From positions 2,056,001 through 2,120,000 of the forward strand of contig JARHVA010003165.1 of assembly GCA_037957365.1 (NCBI GenBank): 64,000 nt of DNA, in the 5' to 3' direction. Under the pieces are notes generated by a model. That model made no database searches. It was not told where the DNA came from and was given only the letters and a program-made list of their open reading frames with translations. Source of the DNA: Torreya grandis (Eukaryota; Streptophyta; Pinopsida; Cupressales; Taxaceae). Shown here in pieces: positions 47,606-60,173 of this stretch; the stretch's first letter is position 1; each line of letters starts with the position of its first letter. The position numbers and the translations under genes were made by a program.

Positions 47606-49979
47606 TAACTCCATTAGTGAAACATATCAGCTCATGATTGTGAATATGTTCTATAAAATTCTCTACTTTATGATATTTAATAAATATTAATTACATGTCA
47701 TCGAACAGATGGGGAGAAATTATGGGCATGGATAAAATTGAGGTATCTATTGTACTAGTTCATCAACTAAAGGTACATCTGAACTTCATATTTTTCTAAT
47801 GGTATCTCCCATTCCACCAGTTAATGGCACAATAATATCAATTATGGATCTTCTTATTTTTTAAATGGATTAGTTTCCCATAACCACCCATTTATATCAT
47901 ACCATCCCACCTTGTGTTTTACTACTTTTTTGATTGGTTGGACCCCCTTTTTTTGGTGGCAAACCAAACATCATCAGGACTAGTTTCTATGCATGTCATG
48001 AAACCACCGATATGATTGGTTGGTAATGAATGATCTGATATCGCATAATGCCTTCACCTTGATGTGTTATAAAATAACTTATACCTAAGGGATGGATACT
48101 TTTTTGATTGATTTATTTTGATTATGGGTAAAGCTCATGAGCATGTGATTAAGGTAATATAGAAGCTAGCACTTCAATGGTAATATTTCCTCATCTGTAT
48201 TTTCCCCCATTAGGAACTTTGTTTTAATTTTTAGAATATGATCTAACCCACTTGCATGCATTTATATATCCATGCAACATACATCCTATTCGCAAGAGCC
48301 TTCCTCATGGGATTACCATTTCACATAGGTCCCCGTGACATCTCCTAAGTTGGACTCCTCCATTTGTTTAGGTTATTTTTCATCCATCACCTTCCAATAA
48401 ATTTTGTCATATTTATTCTTTTGTAACTCACAATCCTCTGACGCCTCCATGTTGAATAATTTATTCATTTATAAATTATATAAAACCATGTCGTTTTCAC
48501 CTTCTACATTTTGTACCACTCACACATGTAAGAAAACAATCAAACATTATTGAGATATATATCCCTCCATCTAGGAAATAGTAAAACATTATTGAGATAT
48601 ATATCCCACCATCTCTAATCAGCTTCTTGATATCTAATGGAAACTACTTAAAATTTTAAACTCTAGGTTCATAAAAAATTGATATTTAACCTCCGATGGA
48701 CAAGAGTATGTGGATAAAACAAACTCTACCATGTAGTTATTCAATGCACCATACCACATAATGTCAGCAACTCTAGTCTAAATTACATAAAAAATGTTAA
48801 ATTGCTTCATGTGTTACTCTATCAAAAATATTTACATCCATGGTTTTTACTATTATTAATGACATACAATGCAAGTCATGTGTGAAAATGCATTGGTAGC
48901 TCACTGAAGAATAGTTCATAAAGAGCATTTTTCACGTTATCTTCCACCCATTCTGTTGGCTCTTGATTTCTATAAACAGGGTCATTCATTGAGATTAGTT
49001 CCTCTAACTACTCTAACCAACATTCAATAATATTCACTGAAATATATTACACCATTCTTCTTTACCATTACATCAAAAACTTTCAACTGGTCTCAGAAAC
49101 GAAACAATTTTTTTGTGACTCTATTGGCCACCCATGCAATAGTTTTACATGCTCCCCAACTCTAATATTTATGCATTGGCATATTGTGCAAGTTTATTTT
49201 TTCACTAACCCAAAGCATAGATAAAGGTAATTAAGTTGGGTCAGGGTTAGTTGTCAATGATGAAGCCATACATTATCTCATGCACATAACTTTGGTGCAT
49301 GGGAGTATGTATAAAATTCTCTATTCGATCTTAGCAACACATGGTAGTGAGTGACCATACACATGAATTACAATCTTATGATCATTACTTTATCTAAGTA
49401 TTCATTCTTTCATTAAGAAAGACATTAATAATTGTAAGAATTATATTAGTTTGACCATGTTAACAATAATCTATATCCATATACAAAGATAACAATAATA
49501 ACATAAATGGCCTTGTCCATTACCTAACAAATCATCTTTACATGGATTACAAGGTGCTCAATGGCACTTACAAGTATCACTAGCTATCATTACTATCCCT
49601 CTCTCAACATTCTATCAACACTTAGTTATGTATTTTCATCTCTCTTTACCTTCCCAAGTCTCTATATTTTAAATGCTTCTTACAACCTATTTCAATTTAG
49701 TAGGTAGGTCAATTATCATTAATTATTATTTATTGTAGTCATTGTCTACTTGGTAGTTAACATGTTGTACCACTCGAGATCAACTAACTAATTTTTTCAT
49801 CTATTCTCACTTATCTTCTTGAAGCCAATTGCAAGTAATAAATTATGTTATTTATCTACAAGACACATTTATTCATAAAGGTTTAACAAAGACACATGGT
49901 CACATTTGTCATTTATATTATTGCACTATCATTTTCATGAATATGGTATGTGTTGTCAATCTGTACCATGTTTGATTGC
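47606..49979. other. Non-coding stretch, copy 2
   Basis: Counterpart of 18311-20689. The frame at 49906-50193 has no homologue in an intact copy-1 frame beyond 20682-20894 and shows only short Val/Leu-rich runs. No product is supported. Confidence 0.4.
48542..48607 (+). repeat. 42-bp tandem duplication, copy 2
   Basis: Same two units as at 19249 and 19291, with the same 42-bp spacing. Confidence 0.85.
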
Positions 49980-50538
49980 TATATATTTCAAACATATGCA
50001 TGGATTAGTTCTATCAAAATGTGCCAAACTCTACTTTGTTGAGTTACTGGTGTTGCTAGTCATTGGTTGCATGTATCATGTGTGTGTGGACATGGTCATA
50101 GATAAAAAATCTAGTCAAATTTTGGGGTCAACATACGATAGCATAAAAAAATTATCAATAATAAACAACAATCCAAATCATAACTGCAAATAATTTATCG
50201 TTTTGACTAGAATAATAGAGAAAACTATACACAAATATTTTCACACGTAATCTTAATAAACATAAATAAATAATACTTGCCAATGACTATAAATATAAAA
50301 TATTATTTGTACATGTTGATACAATATTTCAAACCCCCAACGACATTATAAAAATTATCTAAACCCCATTTTCAATCTCCACTCTCATCTTAAAGAAACT
50401 AAAACACTCTTTTATCAATGACCATCAAACCAAATCATAATCACATTTCATTTCAAGGTTTATGGCTTTCAAATTGGGACACCGGCCATGAAGATACCAA
50501 TGTACCATGTAAAGATATTTTCTATCACAAACTTTATG

Positions 50539-50619
<81 letters not shown>

Positions 50620-51719
50620 TGGAGGTAATAAAACTTAGACAAACAAAATATTCTCATTGCATTCACTCAAAGAAACATATATGAGTTTAACCGAACTTGT
50701 AGTCATTGTATGTCTAAGTTGTATCGTATAATTAAAGAGCTATCACACTAGATAAACAAATAATTCGCTACGCAAAAATTCAAAAATAATAAAAATGTTT
50801 CCACAACCTTTCCACATTGACAATGATCAAGCCCTATGAGGTGAGCACACCAAAATGCAATACATTCCAATACTATGAAAAAATGATCATAATTATCCTC
50901 CAACTTTGAATGATGACCATTGATCAGCTACAAAATAAAAAGCACATTTTTTTTTGATGAAAGCTTATCAAAATAATTTTCTTATATTATTTTTAAAAAG
51001 TTAGTAAACATTTTAATGTCAAACATCGCTATCTATAGATGTTTTAAAAAAAAAAATGTCTTCATTATTAAAATATAATGATTTTTATGATGGTAGTGGT
51101 GATGGTTAAATTATATTTGTAAAAGAAGCATTCATTGATAAGAAGACATGAGGTGAGTGGCATCGTTCGCTTTGAAGTAAATTAATCCACTAGAAATGTG
51201 AGTCTTAGCCAACTTTAAAAAACTCAATGTTCTTATTGATATAATACTTCATACGTATTTAAAATTCTTACTGATATGATATTTCATACCGAATGGAATA
51301 TTCTTTCGTGTGAGTTTACCTCTGAAAAGTTTCATTTCTCATATTTGAGACCACCTCATTTCACAACATTAGGTATATATACACCGTTATTCCAGCCAAG
51401 TATATAGAGTGAGGTTTTTTTAAATCTCTCTTTTATTTCTTTATTTATAATTCATTCACATCTCACCAATAGGATAGAGGCATTTTTTATTTGTCCAATT
51501 GAAATATTTGATCTACATTTTAGAATCCTAAATGAAAATTAGTTGCCTTGTGTGTGTTTTTTTTATGAGAGGAATTGACAATACCTTAATGCTATAGCTT
51601 ACATTCTAGAGTGTAAATCTGGTAAATGTGGAATATTAAAATCTGTATGCTTCAAATATTTATTAAAAAAAACTTGATAAAACTAAATTTAAATAAATAA
51701 ATAACAAATATATAGATAT
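49980..51719 (+). repeat. Higher-order repeat, block A left part, copy 2
   Basis: Counterpart of 20690-22219. It includes the expanded AT microsatellite (50541-50617) and a segment of about 110 bp at 51090-51205 that is missing from copy 1 near 21705 but present in block B (27545-27660). Confidence 0.7.
50541..50617. repeat. Expanded (AT)n microsatellite, copy 2
   Basis: About 38 uninterrupted AT units. The homologous site in copy 1 (near 21225-21232) has only TTATATATAA. Apparent Ile-Tyr open frames on both strands here are artefacts of the repeat. Confidence 0.95.
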
Positions 51720-53983
51720 GAAAGAAAACAAAGAGCTCTGATGAGCAACAGAAAGGGAATAGAGGGGGAAATTTGAACCTTGTTTCAAGGGAGGCTGGAG
51801 ATGGTGGTGAGGATGATGATGATGACGGGAAACTGGAGGATGGAGATGAGAATGGGAATGAGGACATTGACGAGGATAGCCACGATGGATTTACTCCATC
51901 AACTTGGTGTTTTTTGTGCTCTATCTGGTTTCAGACCAGATTTGAGCAGGTAGCTTCTTTGGTCAGGCATCATGATGAGGGTTTTGATCCTAGTTTTAAT
52001 GCTTGGGTGGTTATTTGGTGTGCCAAATAGCATAGTTACTATGATTCTCTAGTCCTTTTTATCTCCCTCTGCCATTTTTATCGCGTTGATTGGAATCTTA
52101 GCCAGCGTCCATGGATCAACCAAAAAATGGGGCTAAAAACTTGTTTGACTGGATTTATGGATGGACTTATTGAGCGGTCCAAGACGATGTTTCAAAACCC
52201 TAAAGGAGCTCGGATTCCTTGGCCATAGACTTATCAGGTTTGGACGATCGACGGGACTCGCTCTCTTGTATTTGACCCCAATGATAAGATCTTAGGTTTT
52301 GGTGGCTTGGGTAGCACTCCGAGAAGAACAGAGATTGAAACAGTTGGGGATTTCAACCTCTTTCCTAAAACCCTATTCTGGATGACCCCTGGTGGCGGAA
52401 AGCTTCAGTGTTGTTTTACTTGGTAGACCGACGATACCAGCTCCTCCTCTACAGATCTCATCCTGCAACTTTGTACTGCTGGTTTTTCCAAGCTGCATTC
52501 ACAAACCTGGTTTGTTCTGTGCCTTTTACCATGAGTTTTACCTTTACATGTTACCCCCTTACGATTAGGCTTCGCACTTTTTTATCATGGTTGGTCAATG
52601 TTTCGTATGGGTCCCCTCAGAAGAGACAATTGATCATAATTTTTTTCAAGAAATTGGTGATTAGTAGAGGTCTTTGCCCTGATGGAATGAGCAAGAAATG
52701 GGCATTTAGATTCACCTTTCTTCCCTACCTTGGAAGGGAAGTGTATTTATTTTCTTGGTTTTAGAAATCCCTTGTTTCGGTTCCCAAGGGTGATGGCTTT
52801 GTTTTATTGAAACCCTGGGCTTCCCTCTGCACCTAGTCTGGGTTAGGACACAGACAAACTCCGGTTTGTTCTAAGTGAAAGATCTGTGCTAGAATGTTGT
52901 GGTTAGTAGGATTCTCTGGCCTTACTTCTAACTTCACTTTGTTAGAATTGGATCCCATAAAAGTTTTTTATTTTTTCGTTCTTTCTATGGAATTGGACCA
53001 CCAGTTGTGTTTATAATGGTTCCCGAACCACATTATTCTATCTGGGATCTTTTTGCAAACTTGATGGTCTTTTTGAGCCCTAGGTCTCTTACTTCTTTAG
53101 CTCACGCTGATTTTCGGTCTATTCAAAAATATATTTAGTCATTTTTCTGGTATGTTGGGTCTCCTGGAGTATCAAAAGGGTTATTTTTGAGACCTAGTCC
53201 TCGTATTCCTCTAGTCCAAGATGGTTGTTGGTCGATCTAAAATCAATGGATGCTCTGTTATTATTTGGTCCTATTGGGAACTCCACAGGGCTTATTTCCA
53301 TGTAGTTGACTTTGGAGACCTAGGCCTCCATTTTCTCCTCCATTATCCCAAGGTGGTTGTCTGACCATCTCAAAACTAGTAAATGGAAACCTAAACTTCC
53401 AATTATGTCTAGATAGGTTCTTGATCCAACCAAAATTGGAATTGGTATGTTAGGTCCCATGGGGGATTAAAAAAAGTTTTTAGAGACCTGTGGCTCATGC
53501 TTCTCAAGTAAAAGATGGTTGTCATCCCATTTAAAACTAGTGGTTGATATTTTAATGTTGTGACATGATGGGGTCTTCACACGGTTTCTTTGTCTACTTT
53601 GGCTCTGGTGTAGAAATTTGGACCTCCTTTTGTGTCTACATTGATTCTCAATCTATCAAAAATTGATTTACTAGTCCCTTGGGGGCCTTGACGGCATCCC
53701 TAGTCCTAGGCCTCATTAGAGCCCAAACTAGTTTATGGTCCAACAAAAATTGGTTGGTTGTCTCACCATTTAAATGCACTATTAGCTCTTCCTCTATTGG
53801 TTCCTGATCCATTCAAAATCAGTGGTTTTTGTCTAGGAGGAGACACAATCCTTCTTCGATATCTTTTGTTGAGGTACTTTTTGTTATTCGAATTAACTGT
53901 TTCTAATTAGGGGACCAAGACCTCTTAATGTATATGGGGATGGTTTCCACACCATCAAATGTTGGGTTATCTTAATCTAAACA
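51720..53983 (+). mobile_element. 2.3-kb insertion with acidic ORF remnant and internal repeats, copy 2
   Basis: Counterpart of 22220-24540 with the same endpoints, so the insertion predates the 28-kb duplication. The acidic ORF is open at 51773-52030 (85 codons), with GGEDDDDDGK followed by EDGDENGNEDIDEDSHDGF, then a Trp-rich part. A second open frame at 52408-52764 lies in the middle section. The better-preserved copy shows that the acidic ORF continued to at least 52350, with in-frame TAG at former Gln codons. Confidence 0.5.
53100..53890 (+). repeat. Degenerate tandem repeat inside the insertion, copy 2
   Basis: Same core and interval words as 23600-24450. The last clear core (CATTCAAAATCAGTGG) is near 53810. 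Confidence 0.65.
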
Positions 53984-54630
53984 AAAATATAAATATATTA
54001 AAATTATTATATTCTATAATAAAAATTATATATATTTATAACAATATATATTTTTTAATATTTAAAAGAAAAAAGTATTTATGTAATTTTAAATTTAATT
54101 AAGTTTTAATCATTGGTGTTAGATTTTTTTGGTAAAACTAAATCTAAAACTAATGTTTAATATTTTAAATTAAACTGGAAGAAAGGAAGAAAAAATGGAT
54201 TTATAAAGAATGCGGCAAGAATAGTGATTGAAAACTAGCCTCATGATCTTTTATAAAAGAAGTTATAGTCCTTTTAAAAACTATTTTTTAATTTTCAATA
54301 TAGATTGGAAAATAATGAAATCTCATTGTAAAAAGGAGTGCGATGGGAGTATGGTCTGAGATTAACATGGCATTCCTTGTAAACGAGTTTTCTCTTGTTG
54401 AACATGGATATTCTTTGGATATTCATGCAATATAAACAATAAATAGTATAATTTTGTGACTTAACCCTTAAAAAAATTATAATTCTATTAATATAATTGG
54501 TGTGTTTTTATTTTTTTATTAGTTATTATTTTAGTTTAGCATAAAAAAATATGGGGTTTCATTTTGTGAAATTTAATTTGAAATTGAACCTGGTTTTATC
54601 TTTTATGATGATTAAAAAATGACTTGATAA
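53984..54630 (+). repeat. Higher-order repeat, block A right part, copy 2
   Basis: Counterpart of 24541-25170. The GT microsatellite is absent here. Confidence 0.65.
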
Positions 54631-56435
54631 TAATTACATTTCTAAATTAAGGTGTATGTATGTCGCATTATTAAAATATTGCCTAAAAAATCTCAGTAAA
54701 TATACAATATATATTTTATATATGTCAATTTATAAAAAATATTCAAATGATATGCAAAAAATTATGTAAAACACCTTTTCAATCTCATAATAATCTTAAC
54801 AAAATTAAAATACACCATTACCAACACCCAACAAACCAAAACATTGCAAGAAATTATTTTGAGGTTTATGGATCTCCTTATCATGCAAAAATTATTTTTT
54901 CACTACAAGGACATACGCAACTGTCCACATATCCTTTCCATCACAAACCTTACTTAAAATTATTGTTACTAGTGTCACCAACAAAACTGAAAAAAAAATC
55001 AGCACACATACCTTAAAATGGTTGTATTCCCAATCTATGGTCTATATGCGACACACCAACAAAATTACACACCATTTTAAATCAAAAATTTATTGTTACA
55101 TTAACTTTAACAAGAATCATAAACTTCTAAACAACATTTCATCATTTATCAATCTTCATCATCATATTTAAAAAAATAAAATATAATATTACCAATACCC
55201 AACAAACCAAACAAAAACCATTTTTTTTCAATAATTATAACTATTAGCTTAAAAAACTGATGATTTGCTTTACAAAGATAAATACAATCATCCATAAAAG
55301 AATTCCACCACAACCCTTATTTTAATCTATTTTGTGACCACATTAAAATTGTTTTATGTATAATTCTTTGCCTATGCATGCAAAGCTATTGTGCTGGAAT
55401 ATACCATGAAAGTTATTATATCTAAAACCCTGTAAAAATAATAGCTTTTTATATTCTTGCTACCCAAAAAAAAAAATTCACAAATTTTTTTAAGTAATTA
55501 TATATATTGATCTTTCAACCTTTCCTATTTGCCACCTAGTTGGTAGTAGGTCGGAAAAACTATCAAAAATCCTTTTTCAATCTTTTTTGAAGTAAAAAAC
55601 TGTTTTGAATTTTTATTACAAAATAAAAATAAAAATATATATTTTTTCAACATTCCTACCAATACAAAATCACAATAAATGCTAATAATTAAATTTAGTC
55701 ACTCATCTCATTTCCTTATCTACCACCTAATATAGGATAGGTAAAAAAAAGCTATAAAAAATACTTTTCAATCTTTGCTATCATCTTAAATAATTAAAAA
55801 TTCATTTTAAATTTTATGCCTCTCACTTTTGTAAATTAAGCTTTTCCATCACAGTGATAGAAATAAATATACGTAGATAATATCCAATATAAATTAAAAA
55901 AATCAATGGATAATGACTAAAATCTAAACTTTGATTTATACATGTTAAACGATCAAAATTACATAACATGTCAAATACACAATGACATGAAAAAACTATA
56001 TCAACAAAAACCAACATACCAAATCATAACCACAAAACATTTATCCTTACCTCTAAAACAACATAGGAAACTATACACAAATAATTTCAACCATAAACTT
56101 TAAAAATTAATTAAATGATACTTGTCAATGATTACATATACAACATATTATATATGCATGTCGAGCTATCAAATGACATAGTTTGAAACCCTCATCGACA
56201 TTCAATAAAATATTTGAACCTCCTTTTCATTTGCCAATCTCATCTTGAAAAAACTAAAATAATCTATTTTTAATGGTTAAAAAAGTAAATCATAACTACG
56301 ATACAGTTCAAGGATTATGACTTTCAAATTTATAAAATGACCATGAAAATACAAACAACCACATAAAGATATTTTTAATTGCAAACTTTGTGTGTGTGTG
56401 TGAGTGAGTGAGTGAGTGTGTGTGTGTGTGTGTGA

Positions 56436-56480
<45 letters not shown>
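54630..56480 (+). repeat. Degenerate tandem repeat family (200-450 bp units), copy 2
   Basis: Cores near 50365, 54775, 55145, 55568, 55768 and 56220 correspond one-to-one with copy 1, showing that the array expanded before the 28-kb duplication. Confidence 0.75.
56389..56479. repeat. Compound (GT)n/(GAGT)n/(GA)n microsatellite, copy 2
   Basis: A 91-bp tract of GT, then GAGT, GT again and finally GA units. Copy 1 has only a 40-bp GA tract at 26929-26968. The open frames on both strands are repeat artefacts. Confidence 0.95.
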
Positions 56481-56483
<3 letters not shown>

Positions 56484-57916
56484 ATTCCATTCTTGCAAAG
56501 AAATGGATTTGAGTTTAACCCACCTTGCAGTCGTTGCATGCCCAATTCATAATCTATCAATGAAGAGTAATCACATAATAAACAAAATTAATGTTTTGTG
56601 GTATAATAATCCAAAAATAATAACAGAATTTCCGTAACTTAATTATAGATGAAAAATCACAACAAATATTATTGATAAACTTTATTGACATATCGTTCTT
56701 GCATATCTAACAGCTTGTTATCAGCAGCATAACACAAACTGCCAATGACCCTCGGAACTTACAATATAAAATACTAAAATGCACCATATTTCAATAATAA
56801 ATAACAAGATCATATTCATCTTCTAACTTCAAATAACGATCAACAAACAAACAGCTCATTTTATTAAACGAAAACGTATCAACATAATTTTATTAAATTA
56901 TTTAAAATGAGTTAGTAAACATTTTAAACCCAGGCATCGTTTTCTGCAAATATTTACCACAAAATATATATGTCGATGTCTGAAAAAAGAAAATAAAATA
57001 TAAGATTATCAAATTAATAAACATATTGATGGGTAAACATTATTTCTAAAAGAAACATTCATTGATACGAAGTCGTAGAAGCGTGGCAACGTTCGCTTTG
57101 AACAGAATTAATCCACCAGAAATGTGAGTCTTGACCAACCTTAAAAAAATCAATATTCTTACTGATATGATACTTCATACACATTCAACACTGCCGAAGG
57201 GAATATTCTGTTAAAAGAAAAAAACGTGGAGAAGCAAATTGTGTGCGAGTTTGTTTTACCTCTGAAAAGATTCATTTCTAATATTTAATAACTACATCAA
57301 TTCACAACATTTCGTATATATACACGGACTCGAGTAAAATGTTTCCCTGAAGTGAGGTTTTCTTAAATCTCTCTTTTTCTCTCTATCGTTCCATTTACAT
57401 CTCACTAATGGCGTGGAGGCAATTTTTCCTTGCGCAATTCAAATAATTTTTTTTAAAAATCTAAATGAAAATTAGCATAGAGATATTTAAAAAATCTTTT
57501 ATTTGGGAATGAGAGGAATTGGCAATACTCCCATGTCACAATGTAAGTGAATAGAGAGAAAATATGAGAATGAGAGGAATTTACAATAGTTTTTTGAAAT
57601 GAAAATTAGTATAAAAATATTTTTTACTCGTATAATTTAAATATTAAATTTATATTTTATGTTTTCAAATAAAAATTTGGTTATTTTATTATATATAATG
57701 TTTTTATTTGCAATAAAAAGAATTGACAATATAAGAATGAGAGGAAATGATAGTATTTTGAAAAGTTTATTTAGTTAAGAGAGAATAAATTTAAATTATA
57801 AAAAAAGATAATATAGGCTTTTAGAAATAAGAGAAATTATAGCCCCTATAAAGCTTTACTGGTTAAGAAAATATATTTAGAATTAAAAAATTTGATAATA
57901 TTTTATACTTATAATA

Positions 57917-58100
57917 TTTATTTCAGATAAAATAATAAAACTTAATTTAAATAAGTAAACAATATATAAATATGCTTCCAATATTTATTTTTAAAAAGTC
58001 AGTAAATTTTAATTTAAATAAATAAATAACAAATAAATAAACTTTTAATATCTATTTGAGGTAAGTCGATAAAACCTTAATTTAAATAAATAAACATGGT
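57917..58100 (+). repeat. 65-bp AT-rich tandem repeat, copy 2
   Basis: Three units, same order as 28518-28687. Confidence 0.75.
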
Positions 58101-58154
58101 ACAATTATTTTATTTTATAATAGCAATTATATATATTTACATTCACAATGGATT

Positions 58155-58155
58155 T

Positions 58156-58233
<78 letters not shown>
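58155..58233. repeat. Expanded (AT)n microsatellite, copy 2 block B
   Basis: Near-perfect 79-bp AT tract with one TTT interruption near 58178. Confidence 0.95.
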
Positions 58234-58890
58234 CAATTTTTTTTCAATATTTAGTATCTTTTTTAATATAAAGAAATATAATATTTACCTAACATTAAAT
58301 TTAGATAAATTTTAGTCATTGGTGTTATTCTTTTTATTTATTTTTTCTTAAGTAAAATTAAAGATGAAATTATTTTTTAATATTTTAAATGAAATTATAA
58401 GGATAAAAACTCTGGATCAATAAAGAATGTGGTAAGAATAGTGATTGAAAACTAATCTCTTAAATTTTTATATAAGAAGTTATAGTTCTCATAAAAATTA
58501 TATTTTAATATCCATAAAATATGGAAAATAATGAAATCTCATCATTAGGAGTGTTGCTATGTGGAAATGGCCTGGGATTAAAATGATGTCCCTTATGAAT
58601 GAGTTTTCTCTTTTTAAACAGGGATATTCTTTGAGCAGTCATGCAAATTTAAACAATAAATATTATAATATTGTGACTTAAAAAAAAATTCATAAATTTA
58701 TTGTGGAAATTTTAATTTTTTAAATATTTTTTTAGAGTATTTATGTTATTTTTTCTATACATATTTTATTAATCGAGTTTCTGGTTTAGAATGAAAGATT
58801 GAAGGATTGTATTCTGTCAAATTCAATTAGAGAATGAACCCAACCTCATCCTTTATAATGTCGAAATATTTTTTATTACAAACTTTATTT

Positions 58891-59180
58891 AAAAAATGAC
58901 TTAACAAGAACTACATTTCTAATGATCTTTGTATGTTACAATATCAAAACTATATTACACATTTAACTTTCATGAAAAATTATTTAAATATACAAATAAT
59001 AATTTATATATGTCAACCTATTAAAATTACATAAATAGTATGGAAAAATTATATAAAACACCTTTTCAATCCCATTATAATAATATGAAAATAATCCATT
59101 ACCAACTCCTGACAAACCAAACCATGGGAAGAAATAATTTTAAAGTTTATGAATCTCCTTATTATTCCAATTACATTTTA
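58891..59180 (+). repeat. Extra unit of the degenerate repeat beyond copy 2
   Basis: Matches 25190-25465 and 54640-54890, including the AAAACACCTTTTCAATCCCAT core (about 59056) and ACAAACCAAACCAT word. It follows block B as the array follows block A, so it is the beginning of a second array. Confidence 0.75.
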
Positions 59181-60173
59181 TTACATTTCATTGAATGTTA
59201 ATTGAATTCAAATATCACAACCCTCCGAGATATTTCAGCCGTTAATCGCTCTCAACTGCTTATCTCTCCTTGACCATACCTGACCGACTAAAAATCGATC
59301 TCTGTAACTCCATATATCTTTGCCATATGCATCCACATCAGCTCCTTTCCACATCTCCTCTCCACCGCCCGCCTCTCCCCAACCACCCATGACATTACTT
59401 AATATGGAGACATGCCTTTCCTACGTTCATTACCTTTTGAAAGCATAAAATCATTTTTGTGGAAAATGCTTGTTATTTGCTCCATCAAAGGTTTTTATCC
59501 TTCATTCTTTACAATATGCATCTTGTGTACTCGGGTAAAACATAAGCTCAGTTTGCATGTCTAATTTTTTATTGTCCTCGTCCATTAAATGGATCAATTT
59601 TTTTTAAAAAACAGGTCAAATTTTCGTTCTTTCTGCAAATTGGTTTCATTAATACTACTAACGTCAAATTCTATCAAATCTGCACCATAAATATGATTAA
59701 AAAAGCTATTATTTAACTTGTTTTAACAATTAAATGCTACACACAAACAAATTACATTTTATTTATATTAATTACGTTTCTAAAAAGAATGAATCCATTA
59801 ATATACAAATATATTTATATAACGTGCATATTAATTATAATATTTATATATTTATTTGTAATTAATTGTATATAAGTAATTTTCTAAATTAATTTCAATT
59901 TATTTCAAACACATAAAAAAAATTATGATCTTAAAAATTGTAAATTATGAATAAAAAAAAATGGCTTCTCTTAAATTTCTAAACCTTATTATATATATCA
60001 CCTTGAACCTCATCTTCATTTATATATATATAATGCATCCATGTGGCCTCCCCTAAGGTTTGTGGACACGATCTCATAAAAATAAACCAATTATCACAAT
60101 GAAATAGGTCCACAAAGTTGAGAGGTTCCAAGAGTTCATTTGGGGTGTCGACATTATATCCAAGGAAATACAT
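59181..60173. other. Non-repetitive stretch without recognisable gene
   Basis: Lies outside the duplication. A C-rich patch (59340-59395) interrupts otherwise AT-rich DNA with short AT runs. The minus-strand open frame 59979-60173 (64 codons) has Phe, Asp and Trp in a balanced composition but no recognisable domain. I see no TATA-start-codon arrangement that I would defend. Confidence 0.4.

Larger units (their letters stand above)
30990..58890 (+). repeat. 28-kb segmental duplication, copy 2
   Basis: Second colinear copy of 888-29392. It differs by a deletion of about 700 bp at about 40005 (relative to 9924-10626), very long AT and GT/GA microsatellites at 50541-50617, 56389-56479 and 58155-58233, and numerous substitutions. 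Its left end is continuous with the LTR and primer-binding site of the antisense Ty3 element at 29395-30990. Its right end continues directly into a further unit of the degenerate repeat family (58890-59180), whereas copy 1 is cut at that point. Confidence 0.95.
56100..58890 (+). repeat. Higher-order repeat, block B, copy 2
   Basis: Counterpart of 26660-29392. It runs without interruption into a further degenerate repeat unit at 58890, preserving the original right-hand context that copy 1 lost. Confidence 0.7.

Noticed and set aside
50418..50666. Ile-Tyr-rich ORFs on both strands
   Set aside because: They are translations of the AT microsatellite.
56277..56637. Ser-Leu, Thr-His and Glu-Arg repeat ORFs
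   Set aside because: They are translations of the GT/GA tract in different frames.
888..58890. The two 28-kb repeats as giant LTRs of one element
   Set aside because: They contain several unrelated element remnants in both orientations, and the spacer is a truncated gag. A segmental duplication explains this without an unprecedented LTR length.
888..58890. Assembly artefact (same allele placed twice)
   Set aside because: Divergence of roughly a tenth of positions, private indels and different microsatellites exceed sequencing error. Haplotype differences this large are unlikely, but only spanning reads exclude them.
59340..59400. C-rich patch as a host promoter
   Set aside because: No TATA box, transcript start context or downstream coding exon could be tied to it.
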